Below are positions 1 through 11,274 of a stretch of DNA of 64,000 nucleotides, piece after piece. The first letter of the stretch is position 1. Each line of letters starts with the position of its first letter. The translations under genes and the position numbers were made by a program. Below the pieces are notes generated by a model that worked only from the letters and a program-made list of their open reading frames with translations, had not been told where the DNA came from and did no database searches. The stretch spans positions 1-64,000 of the forward strand of contig SJRY01000283.1 of assembly GCA_011319805.1 (NCBI GenBank), given 5' to 3'. Origin of the DNA: Macrocybe gigantea (Eukaryota; Basidiomycota; Agaricomycetes; Agaricales; Callistosporiaceae).

Positions 1-484
1 ACCTAACCTACATTATTTTCATGCTTAAATGACCATGATTCATGTGTTCACAATATTGGTACTGTGGGAAAAACTTGGTCGGCAAATATCATCCTCACCC
101 CAACTTGCGACCCAATTATCTCCACAACCACTGCACCAAAGTCTTAGATATTCTAGGCTTAGAATCTACTATATTATAGCTTTCGATTGAGTGCTTAACT
201 TTGGGAAAATACTAAGTTTTGCATCTTGTAATTTATATGATTAATCTTATAAAAGCACTGTATAATACAGTTATATAAAGCCATATACGCTACCAGCAAC
301 CAAAGAGATACCCGTACGAGAACAGAGGATGAGCATGGCCGAGAAGTCACGTGACCCTCGGCATCTCGGCATGCCGAGATGCCGAAGCCCGAGTTGGACC
401 CTACCCGGGGAGGCGCTACTGATAGTCAATAATATGCATCACGATCTGTTTCAATAGTAAACATTCTTCAACGTATCTCATAAC
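1..484. other. AT-rich non-coding stretch with long palindrome
   Basis: I see no coding sequence here. The first 300 bases are AT-rich. Around 346-355 lies a 10-base CACGTG-centred palindrome, followed at once by a perfect 28-base palindrome at 358-385. The neighbouring minus-strand gene ends at a good splice donor near 485, but no continuing exon can be found in this stretch. It may be the edge of a transposable element or of a rearrangement that cut off the gene's 3' end; this is inference. Confidence 0.5.
358..385. repeat. Perfect 28-base palindrome
   Basis: The sequence equals its own reverse complement over 28 bases, centred between 371 and 372. Its core is CTCGGCATGCCGAG. A second perfect 10-base palindrome, GTCACGTGAC, sits directly before it at 346-355. 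Such structures occur at transposon ends, at protein-dimer binding sites and as hairpins. Which one applies cannot be told from a single copy. Confidence 0.85.
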
Positions 485-1633
485 TTAATCACTTACCCCA
501 CCCCCAATCGCATGTAAATGTTTCTTTATCCACTTCGTCGAAAAGATCTCCAGATAGTGGTAATGCGTCCCAAACTCATGCAGCTGCATGAGATATTGTC
601 GCGTCTCGAGATGGTTCATGATCTGGCCCACATCTGACTTCTTTTCTCGCCCAAGTTGTACCAGATATGCCGTCGTACTCTTCTCTGAATTGCTCGACGC
701 TACATGCCCGAGGTACGTTCGTAGCACCATCAATAGTTTTTCGGCGTCCGTTTCCGCAAAATGTCGAATCACTTCGTTCCTCGAAATATGTCGCGCCAAC
801 TCCCCCGAATTGCCAAGCATTACATCTTGAATTAATCAGTACTTTACTTGAACAATCTTCTAAAACTCACCTGCATCGTAGATCACAACTCCCCATATAC
901 CAATCCTCTCCTTGTACGCTCTTTGCTCGTCAATCTGCTGCCGTGCGATCTTCACTTTTTCATCGCGTTTCTCTCCTGCGTCTTCGGTCTTCAGCTGCCG
1001 ATTTTGCAATGTTGTGATTTGTTCCTCGAGCTTTTCAATCGTCATCTCAATATTCTCGTTTTCAATTTGAATCGCATGGTATCGATGGCAGCCGCCCGCT
1101 GCCTGCAACTCCTGCGCTTTCATACCTTCTTCCGTCAACTTTAACATCGGCGCACTGCTCGCTGTCTTCAGATCCGTGTTAATGCAGCTGGGATCGATGT
1201 ACGACTTCGGCAGAATGAGAGGAATCATGCTCTGGAATTGGAACATGCGATAACCCTGCGATCTGAACGTTTCCAGAAGCGTCTTCGCATTCTTTTCATT
1301 CAGTGGACGGTCGTTCCATATCCCGAACTTGAGTGGAAGGACCGGTTTCATAAGATCAAGGCGGTTGATCGAAATGATACCTTTCGCTGCGCGAACATCA
1401 AGGTCGCTAAATCCTACGTCACCTTCGATCTCCGGTCCTTCGTCCTCAATTTCTTCTTCCTCGCCGCCAGATGTGTTCACGACCTCTGCGGATTTCGGTG
1501 CCGTTTTCGCCTTTCCCTTTCCCTTCCCCTTCGATCCTCCAATCCGTTTCGTGGGTTTGATAATATTCTGAGTTTTCTCTGTGGCTGGGTTCTTTACCTC
1601 AGAGGCACTGGGTTCTTGGTTAGACGAGGACAT
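485..1633 (-). CDS. ParB-like domain protein, 3' end missing
   Basis: Two exons are clear. Exon 1 starts at ATG 1633 and ends near 870 at a GTGAGT donor, with the codon GA(T) split across the intron. Exon 2 begins near 826 and stays open to a GTAAGT donor at about 490. The N-terminus is low-complexity and rich in Lys, Gly and Glu. The middle part, with R-P-L-N-E-K-N-A-K and later GGCHRYHAI, resembles the ParB/sulfiredoxin-like fold, in which the G-x-H-R motif contacts nucleotide; a coiled-coil segment follows. Related proteins are common in agaric genomes and have no known function. No downstream exon can be found before the window edge, so the gene is either cut off or continues outside. Palindromes lie on both sides. 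The family call is by motif only. Confidence 0.55.
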
Positions 1634-2912
1634 GACGGTTACTGAACGTGATTGGTACAGCGCTCAATATTTTTCGCGATTCTCAATCCTATCGCTCTGT
1701 AACGTGACACATCACGTGATAGTAATACCGCCAATTCCTGCTACAGGAATGGCGGTTCAGGTTGTTTGTAACATGCATGACCGCCGTTCCTGTAGTTGGA
1801 ATGGCGGTTTTGTTATTCACTGTTAGATTATATCATTAATATATGACTACTTTGCTGTTACACGTTGCATGTCTTATATTTTGGGGCGCATGGTTTCAAG
1901 TAAATATCTAACCGGACAGTCTCATTACCCCCGATTTCAAATCTTTATCTCTATAGAATCCTAGCCATCCAAAAGGCCCATCCTAGCTCACCCTAGCAGC
2001 CAGAATTTTCCACCCTAGTCTACCCTAGCAAGTCTTAATAACCCTAGGACAAGGAGGGAAGGAAACGGCACGGAGGCCTGACAAAGTGGACAGGCCTAAG
2101 GAGCACGCGTGAAAGATTTCTTTACAAGAGGGCGGCGGGGCCAAAGTCATTGGAAAACAAAGATGGGAAGTGAAGGGACTGCGGGGTCGTGACGTTGGAC
2201 GATGAGAAAACCTAGGTGGCATTGGAGGATGAGTTGGCAGAGAGTGAAAAGGCAGTAGGGGTGCAGTGAAGGCGGGAATGACGCGGATCCTTGTCGTTGC
2301 CGTCATCGTCGACGGTGACCATGCTGTTGTCGTGATAACCTTCTTCGAGTCCCTGTCACTGTCAGTCTCTGTCTCGTATTCCGATTTGCTAGTCATCAAA
2401 ACAATGGTCCGGCGCTGCTGAGGCGATGGGATCATGGCGGAAGGAGGCGGAAGGGGGTGTTGCGAAGAGTGGCGGTGGGAGAATCAACAAGAGACGGGGG
2501 TGGGTTTTGACCCTCCATTTGCATGATTTTGTTTTGCTTATTGTGGCGTAGATGGTGTTCAGCGCTAGCAGTGGGTCCCAGTGCCACGTAGCATTCAGTG
2601 TCAGCAGAATCGACGAGACTCAATGGCAGCAAGAATTTCTCAAATCTAGGGCGATGGTGAGAGTCTCGACTCTCACACGCGGCAGCCTTCGAAACGTTGT
2701 ACGTACTTCATTGATTATACATTTTTATCCGATTATTGATCGAGGATGTGCCAGCTTTTGATACAAGGGTGAATAAGTATACATATGAGAATATGAGAGA
2801 CGACCCATCTGATGGTTTAGAGTCGTATCAGCTCGAGGAAAAATGGAATAATAGCGTACGTCCTTAGCGAAATAAAATCGACGTACTTCGATCGGCCGGC
2901 ATGCCTTGTAAA
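1634..2912. other. Intergenic region with paired hairpins
   Basis: No supported gene. It contains a 10-base CACGTG palindrome at 1711-1720, two inverted repeats at 1727-1756 and 1780-1808, and several scattered CCCTAG words around 1985-2045. Openings on the minus strand at 2025-2632 are low-complexity, have no recognisable domain, and are rejected. Confidence 0.5.
1727..1808. repeat. Two tandem short hairpins (ACCGCC...GGCGGT)
   Basis: At 1727-1756 an arm ACCGCCAATTCCTG is followed by a near-complementary CAGGAATGGCGGT, with one bulged base. At 1780-1808 a second hairpin has the same outer arms, ACCGCC and GGCGGT, and inner TTCC/GGAA. They lie about 95-175 bases upstream of the ParB-like gene's start codon, so they could be operator-like sites or a tiny inverted-repeat element. 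Confidence 0.6.
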
Positions 2913-3853
2913 TCAGTCCATTTTGATATCCTCATGGCGTTTGAGTCTGCGCGCCGTCACGACTGACGCATGCAGGAGCCATGCAAATGTGAGAAGAATG
3001 CAAGCAGCCAGTCCGCCCTCGAGATATTGCAGGTCTGCGAGGTTGCCAATCGGAACATGAATGCTCAGAGTGTGCGGGCGGGGCGCGTTTGAACTGAGAC
3101 CGAGATCGCTCCTGCGTGACATTGATGATGGGATTGGGACGAGAAAAAAGTCGGGCTGGTTTGAGTCAGCATTGGTGTGAAGCCACATTGACGGTGGTGA
3201 TGGTGATGTATGAGGTAGCAATGGAGATGCAGACGTTGGTGAGTTGGTGGAAAGCAACAGAGACGAAAGTTCGATTGGGAAGCCCATGTTGATAGACTCC
3301 CATTCCGCTCCCGTCAATGCTCTTTGTGCTGAAAACAAACGAAAAAAAAAAGGAAGGAAAAGTTTCAAAGTCAAATGCATCGTGCCTCACCTGAGGTACC
3401 AGGGCACCTCCAGAATCCCTTTGGCCAAGGCAAGGTCGCGTAGTGACTGTTCTTAGCGACCGCCATCCGATGCGGACGCGAGCGCAATGCAGGATCGCCA
3501 TACCGCAGGTGCAGCGGTAGGTCCACAACCAACTCAAACTGCGCCGTTTCTCCGTCCGGCCACGACGCACGGGTAAGATTCAAGTCTAGGACGATCGTGG
3601 ATGTCGCCTCTGGCGGAAGCGCGACGACGGGGAGCTCGAGGCTTGCGACGCGGAGGTCGCCGAGGACGCGGTGCCTGACGAAGTAGGATTCACTGTGCAT
3701 TGCGAGCTCGTATGGGTCGACGAAGACAAGCGATGGAAGCGCGTAAGCAACGTAAAGGGAGCATCGCTCAAAAGGATTGTCGATGTACACGGTCGTTCTG
3801 AGCGTCGGATGAAAGCCCTCTGACGAGGAAAGCGTCGAGGACAATGTGGACAT
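2913..3853 (-). CDS. PIGX: PIG-X/Pbn1-like GPI mannosyltransferase I subunit
   Basis: Probable stabilising subunit of GPI mannosyltransferase I (partner of PIG-M), which adds the first mannose to the GPI precursor inside the ER. Exon 1 runs 3853-3391 and exon 2 runs 3328-2913; the 62-base GT-AG intron keeps frame and gives about 292 residues. The family pattern is visible: an early HPTL segment, then LPSLVFVDPYEL, then LPLHLRYGDP. Near the C-terminus VPIGN is followed by one hydrophobic segment (about residues 255-280) and a short basic tail, as in PIG-X. The ATG has a divergent neighbour starting 112 bases away, so the two genes probably share a promoter. No frame damage is seen. The call is by pattern only but fits along the whole length. 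Confidence 0.8.
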
Positions 3854-3965
3854 GATAAAGCACCACGTGACATCGCGGTTTTGTTTTCAACACCGACGGT
3901 GATTTTTATTTTATTATTCTTCATCCTCCTCGTCGTTGTCATCGTCGTTGTCGCCGTCGTCCGCC

Positions 3966-5375
3966 ATGGAGCTGCGTCACATAACATCCCAACCAATGCT
4001 ATCCTCACCGTCGCCGCGCTCATCGTCGTCCAACCGCTTCTCAACGCTGCTCAGGATGTCCCCTGCCCGCTCTCCGACTGACATCCCCAGTTCCCCCACC
4101 TCCATCCACTCGTCCTCCTCTGCCATCTTTGAGCGCGACATTGAGCCTCTCTCCCCGCCATCGCCGCACCACCACTCCCACCACCACCCGCAGAATCCTC
4201 ATCGCATACCCCGCTCAAAAACTACCGAGTACCTCGAGAACTCTGTGCCATCCGTTCTCGACAGCGCTGCCGCCATCCTTGCCACCCTCCCACCCTCAGA
4301 TTCAGAAGCATCCGACCAAATCTGCGTCGTCACCCCGAATCCCAAGGCGCTCGGCAACCCCGCCTGGGACTATCCCATACATCCCATGAGCGGCTTTGCT
4401 AGCCCTATCGGCAGCTTCAGAAGCAGAAGTCCCAGCCCTACTGTCAACAGTATTAACGCCTCCTCTCCTGCGACTGGTCAGAGCCTCCTTCTTGGGATTT
4501 CTCCGCCTTCGTCTTCACCCCCGGCTGCTCGTCCTGCGCCCAAGATTATCACTTCATCCGAAGGCGATCACGATCACGATCACCAGCGGGATGCCGATTC
4601 CATAGCTACAGAGGTCAAGCAACTCACAAATTCTACTCCCACTTCGACAGCGTACTACTCCATCAACTCAAGCGAGCGCCATGGTGATGACGCACCGGAG
4701 AAGGTTCGAGAGCTGGGGCAAGAGATTCCGAACAAAGAGGGCGCTCTGGAGCAATCTCCTTCTCTTTCTGCTATCGAATCTTCTCCGTCTATTCCGCCTT
4801 TGGCGACGACCAGCGTACAGCCTGCAACAACTCGCTCACCTGCCCTCACCCCCGCTTCCCCATCATCGCTCTCTGGAAGCATCTCTCCCACGGCCGGGGC
4901 CTCGTCGTCCAAACGTCTGTCCTTCATGTCCTATGCAGACCTCCTCACTTCCACGCCGACCTCCACGTTGCCCTTGTCCTCACTCACCACATCGTGGGCA
5001 GGTGGTCCAGACCCTCCTCCGCACATACCCAGCCTGACTAACACCGCCTCAGGCAGCGCCCTGATAGGATCCTCCCCTGGAAGTAGGAACGGTAGCATCC
5101 GCGGCTTCAACATGGCCTTCACTACCCCCTCTGGAACTCAGTCCATCCCGTCCTCCAGGCCCACCTCGGCTACGTTTTCGAATCCTGGCAGGTCCGCCTC
5201 CGCAAGCCATAGCCAACCCCCACCTCTACTCCCCAACCATCACCATTCACCTCATTCTGGCCTTATCCTCCTAGAGGATGTGAGCGGCGGAGAGTGGGAA
5301 CGCGAAGGCCTCGGTAGGGGCTTGGAAGAACGTCTTGAAGGCGTCGCCCAGGCTAGCAACGTTGGCGGGCGATGA
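3966..5375 (+). CDS. Ser/Pro-rich protein of unknown function
   Basis: A single open frame of about 469 codons starts at ATG 3966 in a strong context (GCCGCCATGG type). The product is dominated by Ser, Pro and Thr, with His-rich patches (HHHSHHH near residue 65, DHDHDH near residue 205). No signal peptide, membrane segment or catalytic domain is visible. One island stands out around residues 320-345 (RLSFMSYADLLTSTP), followed by a second T-P-S-T-L run. I recall this island as conserved in similar low-complexity agaric proteins, which suggests a short binding motif in a disordered regulator. It is divergently transcribed from PIG-X. No function is assigned. Confidence 0.7.
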   Translation: MELRHITSQPMLSSPSPRSSSSNRFSTLLRMSPARSPTDIPSSPTSIHSSSSAIFERDIEPLSPPSPHHHSHHHPQNPHRIPRSKTTEYLENSVPSVLDSAAAILATLPPSDSEASDQICVVTPNPKALGNPAWDYPIHPMSGFASPIGSFRSRSPSPTVNSINASSPATGQSLLLGISPPSSSPPAARPAPKIITSSEGDHDHDHQRDADSIATEVKQLTNSTPTSTAYYSINSSERHGDDAPEKVRELGQEIPNKEGALEQSPSLSAIESSPSIPPLATTSVQPATTRSPALTPASPSSLSGSISPTAGASSSKRLSFMSYADLLTSTPTSTLPLSSLTTSWAGGPDPPPHIPSLTNTASGSALIGSSPGSRNGSIRGFNMAFTTPSGTQSIPSSRPTSATFSNPGRSASASHSQPPPLLPNHHHSPHSGLILLEDVSGGEWEREGLGRGLEERLEGVAQASNVGGR

Positions 5376-5945
5376 CTACCTATCCCTGTATGAACATATC
5401 TTTACCCTCCCGTCTTCTTGTCCCATTTTGAGGATTATGGTTTCCATTCTAGCGGTGTTCTCTTACATTTTATTCCTTTCTTTTCCGCAATTTTCGTTCT
5501 GCGGTTCAATTCTTTCGTCAATACATAGTTTTCATTTTCGATATTTACTCTAGCCCGTACCATTCAAGTTAATATCTGTCCGACCTACTATGCTGGAATG
5601 CAATAATGTAATGTCTGCTTGCCCGCCATGTGGCTGTGTTCAGATCTGGCCTTGCTTCATTCCGTCCAACGCCTCCATGAAACAAATCGCCGTTCTACAA
5701 TGCACATCATCGCCCGAGATTCAACCAGGCAGCATGTAGCGCAACGTGCCATACGACCGACTCTTTTGTCGACCACTTACCGCGCGACTACACGTTCAAT
5801 CAATTTTGATCTCGAAAAGGTGCAGATCGGACGCACAACACGTTGCATCGCATCCTATACCTGGTTCGTGTTTAAAAAAAAGCGTTGCGTCAACCATCTC
5901 TCGGTTTCACTTTCAACGTGACGGCTACCATATACCACACCTCTA
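5376..5945. other. Intergenic region
   Basis: 3' region of the Ser/Pro-rich gene, with T-rich sequence after its stop, and the promoter of the Pil1-like gene. I see no gene or strong structure here. Confidence 0.5.
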
Positions 5946-7373
5946 ATGTTCGGCCAGACCGGAAAAATCTCTCCGCACCTTCAAGCCGTGATAAGTGCAG
6001 AAGCCACGCTTCTTAACTCGTAGGTCGAACCTATACCGGTTCCCGCCGCCGCGGCATTGCTAACTAGACTCATAGGTTCCGCAAGTTTAGGGCCGACTTT
6101 TCCAGAGCTGCAGAGGCGCTTGAAGCATGGGGAGTAATTGAGGGAGACGACTTCGCCGTAACGTGGCTTCTGCATCTCTCACAATTCCTCAACTTAAGCA
6201 AGGCAGGATGTTCTGGGCGCTTCTAAATCCCTCATGTCGATTTTTTCATCCGCTCTCGACAAATACGCTGAGTCCGTTAACTCAGCACGGGCAGAGCTAC
6301 AAATCCTGCCTCAGAAGGATCAATCTCTGCTTTCTTTGAGGCGTAAACTCCGGAAGACCCAGTCGAAAGTCGATGTCTCACAAAGAAAACTAGCAAAGAC
6401 GGATACTAGCGGTTCTCAGTATCAGCACCGGAAGGACAATCTTCAGAATTACGAGGCTCAAGCGCGTTCCACGAATCTAGAGATACACAAAATCCTGAAT
6501 TCTAAGCGGGAGGTGGTTAGAACGTGGTTGGATGCAAAGATGGGCAGCTTATCGACCCTCTGTCGAAAAGGAGTGGTATGTTTGATCTTTTTCGGCTCCA
6601 GCTTTTTCACGTTTCTATGACGTCGGGCGCTGCAGGTAGTTGCGGAATTTGGACTTCTAGTTGCTAAAGTATGCGGCCATCCATAACTCTTGTCACATGT
6701 TGACTGTTTACAGGAAATACCGCTAGCTTCTCCAGAAGGCGCGAAATATGGCGGCCACTCGCGTACAAAGTTTTTACAGTCCGAGGCTTTCAGGAATATA
6801 CAGGAACTAGAAGACAATACCGCTGTAACCCGGATAAGCGTAGACTCGCCACAACGCGTTCCAGCGCTTACCTATTCTGACCAGTCGTCATCTCCGGGAC
6901 TCACACAGTCGGTTCAGAGAGCATCTCTTCATCAATTAGATGCCTCAATGTCTCGTCCTCCAAGTACGATCAGCCAGCGTCAGCCGGTCAACGGCACAGA
7001 TCCCTCTGCTCAAAGTCCACCTGCCCAAACTCCACCGAATTATACCTATTCGCCTCACCCCGTCACATTAATGACATTCCCTCGAAGCGGCCGTGCTCCA
7101 TCGGACTCGATCGGCTCACCTCTCAGCGGCATAACACAGGATTTGACTGATGGAGAGTCGAGAATTGTATACCGCCCATCCTCTCCAGCCGAGCCCGCTT
7201 ATGATGGCTTCTCTCAGAGCGGCGCATCTCAGTCAAATGACCCCACCCTCCGTATTGGCAATTTCGGAACCTCGAGCAACGGCACATCAGATGGCCGCGA
7301 CGATTCATCGGGGGACCTTGATAGGTCCATTATCGGTGATACGGAATCGCCAAATCGAGTGTATGGAAAATAG
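5946..7373 (+). CDS. Pil1/Lsp1-like eisosome protein
   Basis: Five exons (5946-6019, 6076-6157, 6207-6575, 6636-6668, 6714-7373) join in frame to about 405 residues. The BAR-type core of eisosome proteins is recognisable: LQAVISAEATLL, then FSRAAEALEAWG, then the EGDD/DVLGAS junction formed by splicing, then a long Lys/Arg/Glu-rich helical region (about residues 60-175), and finally the VVAEFGLLVAKEIP segment. Eisosome proteins bend the plasma membrane inward to form furrows. The C-terminal half is disordered and rich in Ser and Pro; in relatives this part is phosphorylated. It is shorter at the N-terminus than yeast Pil1 and diverged, so it may be one of several paralogues. The 49-base second intron is supported by the restored motif. 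No frame damage is seen. Confidence 0.75.
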
Positions 7374-7583
7374 TTATCTGCTGTGAATTTCCGGTCACAA
7401 GCATTCCCTCTAATACAACTATACTCCACAATAAGAATGCTGGACTTCAAACCTTCATCTTTAGATTGTCTAAAGCCCTGGTATCAGTACATGAAGTCCA
7501 ATTTCCTATATAGACGAAGCATGTGAAACAACATGAACTAGAAATCTGGACTGAATTCACTCGTATACTGCATCAGGATGATG

Positions 7584-9060
7584 TTAGACTTCTCTTCGGC
7601 GCGCGCGGAGAAGCCGTTGAAGCACCTTGTCGGAGGGCCTATCCCTCATTATCTCTCGAGACACTGTCATCTCGATGGCCATTGCCTTATTCTCCTCAAA
7701 ATAAGACAATGTATACCACTGACAGGTCAAAAATGACTCACCTGTGAAGTCTGCCCGACGGGGTACGCATTTACCCGGTTATGCTCAATGCTCGTAGGTA
7801 CCTGACTCCTCGAAGGCGACCTCGAATTGAGGCTAAGATCTTATGAGGGCCAAATTCCAACACCGGCGAGGAAAAGCCGACCTTGATAACAAGAAATTGG
7901 CGAAGGCTGGAGACAATTACACTTGAAAAGTCAGTCGCTGGAGCGAAACACTGTAAGCGAACCTTTCGGAATCAAGAAACCAACAAGATTCCAAGCGTTG
8001 TTATTTAGCGTGATGAACTATTGATCGGTGAGCAGAAACGTATATGCGTGAATCAGTTAAAACCACAGACGAAGACGAGCATTAGAATAGATGCAATGCT
8101 GTGGTAAGGTGAGCCTATGCGGTGGAAAGTCTATTCTTGATCCCACCTGACGACGAGTCCGGTCTCTGATGAATGAAACTCCATCATTGCACCGTCACGC
8201 ACTGAGAAATGCGGAGGCTTACGGATAGACCAGACAATGACCTGATCAACAATTTTTTGTGTGCTGGCAATTTCACGGTATTAGCATTGAATGCTCAAAA
8301 GACCTGACTCTCGGCGCACTTGTTGAAGCCTCGGTTTCGGCGAGGCCAAAGATCCCAAATAAGAGAGATCGTGATAAGGATATCGACAAACGCAGAGATA
8401 GACCACATCGATGTCAGAAGCCAAGAATATTTGTGCTTAAATTCGCCGGCATCTGATATCTGGAACGAAAGGACTGCCAGGGCTACAAACCCGACAAAGC
8501 GGAGAACAGCAAAGACCCAGCAGATAATGGGAATCAGGAGACGGCCAGATAACTGCCGGACGCGCTCCGCGAAATAGGCCTTGGACCGACTTGCGTCAGA
8601 TCTGGCAACAACTAGGGCGAGCAACAAGGATATACCTGAATTGAGCCAGTGAGGATGACAGAGACCAGCAGCTGCACGCCCAGGGTCTGTGGCAGACGAT
8701 GCACAGCTTCATCTGCGCGACCAAACATGGTGATTGTCTGCCAATACAGCGACTGGCAAACAAGAATGGTTAGAACGAGGCCAAGTATCCTTTGCAAAAA
8801 AGTCTGAGCCGAAAGTCCCAAGCTGGTGAGAGGCGGACAGGTTGTGCTTACCAGACTATAGCTACCTAATGCCGTGGGCAATCGATCAGGCTACCGCAAT
8901 CCAATCAAATGTGAGCACTCACAAAACTCTTCAGGATCCTAGGGTCATTGGGGTAATTGCTGAAGTACGTATACGTCTGGACCGTCGCAAGCCCAAACAT
9001 AAATGCTCCAACTATTACACCAACTTCCGCCAGACCAATGATCTCATCGATAGCACCCAT
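7584..9060 (-). CDS. DUF6534 membrane protein, copy A
   Basis: Basidiomycete multi-pass membrane protein of the DUF6534 family, function unknown. Exon 1 (9060-8923) encodes MGAIDEIIGLAEVGV and the first membrane segments. A GTGAGT intron leads to the exon with QSLYWQTITMFG; a third exon holds LIPIICWVFAVLRFVGF and LITISLIWDLWP. Smaller exons give TQKIVDQVIVWSI, TGLVV, ASILMLVF, NNNAWNLVGFLIPK and the SLNSR motif. The last exon gives AIEMTVSREIM and ends at TAA 7584-7586. Every junction keeps frame, and the same positions are used in copies B, C and D. About 7 hydrophobic segments are visible. A-C resemble one another more than D. Exon 2's start (TFLQRIL) is the least certain boundary. Confidence 0.72.
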
Positions 9061-11274
9061 GTTGATGCGACGGCTATCCGTCGGGCTCGCGCCGTAGAGT
9101 GTCTGATGCTGAACAAGTGGAGCGAAAGGGTCAGAAGGAAGATAGTGTGAAGGAAGAGGTATAAATTTACCCTCTGACTGCAATTAAATTGAATGTAATC
9201 AGGGAAAACGACATAGAGTGACAAGAGGTTTTAAAGGCAGCCGCGTGCGTCCACGTCAAATGTTAGTAGCTGGGAATTCGACATGAAGATGTGATAGACG
9301 ATGAGACAAGTAAGCATCAGTGACACCGCTCGCTCTGCAGTTATAACCCTGAGCTGTTCTGCCGACGCGCTCAACGCAAGCCACATCTTCCCATTTCCCC
9401 CATAGGTTCTTGATGGATGATAGCCACGTACGATATTTCACAATGATGATCAAGAAGGCAACAGAATGTCGTAAGGAGATAAGTATGGTGCACCTGTGAG
9501 AATACACCAACGACAGCCGAAAAGGCCGCAAAGACGAAGCAGTGCCAATGCGAGAGTCGGCCATGAAGTGGCAGCTGACAAGAGCAATCAGCGGAAAGCG
9601 AAGACAAAGGCTTCAACGAAGATAAAGCGGTGGGTATGAGTGATGAGACGTTATAGCCCCAGAAAGCTTCTATGGTTGGTGTGAATCGCCAGCAAACGCG
9701 ATTGACTTTCAGCAGCGAATTTCAGCGTCCAGACCTTGTGGCATTAGCGTTGACGGACGATTTGCCTCCCACGTTAAACGAGCTGATACCGAAGAGGTCG
9801 ACTTAAAATCCTTGCCTAAGCGAACAGGCACACTGAGTCTCACGAATGTCAGGACTGACGTTCTCGTGGTAACTTCGACATCGCATCTCTCGCTCACCTA
9901 GGCAAGAGGGCGGATGTTTTACGGATTGAAGGATCAGGTTGACTCTGAAAGATGTACGCGGGATTGCGTAGCTACCAAGAATCAATGTGTAGTTTGAATG
10001 AAGCATTAAGATGCACTCGCGAGTACAATGACGTTCGGCGGAAACGAGCGCAGACTCTGTTTCGCATCTCCCATCGTCAATGAGGGCCGCGGTGAACGAT
10101 TTCCGACGCGCATGGGCAATCAACTTGGGGGGTCGGTTATTTCCAGTCTCGAGCGCAAAATCAGAATATTGAGCAGCGACGGTTAACTGGTCGTTGGGCA
10201 GAACGCGGTTTGGGCGGACATACTTACCAAGTCACATGCCTGATGAGGCTATCTGTAGGCCCGGCTGTCAAAACAAGATAGATGTTGACAGAGGTCGTTT
10301 AGAAGAGAACTTCGAAGTGTAGCACGATGACATGCTAATTCGACAAGAATTAAAAAGGAAAAGTCACCGGATAAGAGGAAGGAAAGATAAAAGGCAGAAC
10401 AACGCATCATGGCTATAGATGACGAAATGTCAGTTAGGAGGTCATTTCTTGGTAGCTATTGATGGCCAGGCGAAGGTTGATCCATCAATACTACGCTGAT
10501 TTGCGCAGAGAAGATTGTATTGGATCTCGGTCACTTCCCAAAGACACGTCGTTCGAAAAGATTCGGTCAGCAACGTCCGAAGTGATTTCGCAGTCAGATG
10601 ATCAAGAGATTGGGGCAAGGAAGTAGATTTTGTTCTCCGTGGTGGTAGGTCAGAACATAATATCAGAAACCTTGCGAGCACAGAAAGTATCCAAGTGGAC
10701 GATACGATAGCGCGATTACAAGAGGAGATCCAAAAAAGCAAGCAGAAACGAGGCATATCTAGACCCTGAGCGAGTCCTCGAGGTTTGAGCGTGTCGTGGG
10801 CATTAGAAAAACATGGCGAGGAGTCCACGAGCAGTTGTGATAATCAGACGGCCTCTTGTCACGATTCCACCATCATATCCCTTGCTTGTTGTTCCGAAAT
10901 TCTTTGTCCTGCCTCCGTCGATGGCTGTGGTCATATCGTATGGCCGAACTGACAGCTGAACAGTCAGTTGGTCGGCAATAGATGAACAGCGGCCATGAAA
11001 CAACAAGGCCACACACTATATCACTCGTCTCCGCTGGACAACACCGTCGCCGATGTGCACCGCCCACTGAAGCGTTGACTGCTACACTCGCCATTGTTCC
11101 AGACACGGAACCAAAGCACGAGGACCCTGCAACCCGAACAGGTTACCCAGTTACGGAAATTGACAAGCAGGAGACAACTAGAACTTTCCCAGCAGCCAGC
11201 CAGACGGAGCAATTTTTCAGCTCAACTTCCGCTCGTTCGTTACGGATACCTCACCGCAGAGACACGATACCACG
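9061..11274. other. Long gene-poor intergenic region
   Basis: About 2.2 kb without a supported gene. A 127-codon minus-strand opening at 10442-10828 begins with GTG, not ATG, and shows no recognisable domain. Minus-strand openings at 9256-9616 contain short hydrophobic runs but no family motif. It could hold a decayed gene copy; I cannot show it. Confidence 0.45.

Noticed and set aside
1985..2045. Cluster of CCCTAG words resembling a telomere-type repeat
   Set aside because: Spacing is irregular and the sequence between differs; fungal telomere repeats (TTAGGG) would be regular.
2025..2632. Minus-strand openings of 66-136 codons
   Set aside because: Low-complexity, overlapping, no domain and no splice links.
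3936..3965. Upstream extension of the Ser/Pro-rich gene
   Set aside because: The extra codons begin with TTG; ATG 3966 has a far better context.
10442..10828. 127-codon minus-strand opening
   Set aside because: Begins with GTG, shows no motif, and sits in an otherwise gene-free stretch.
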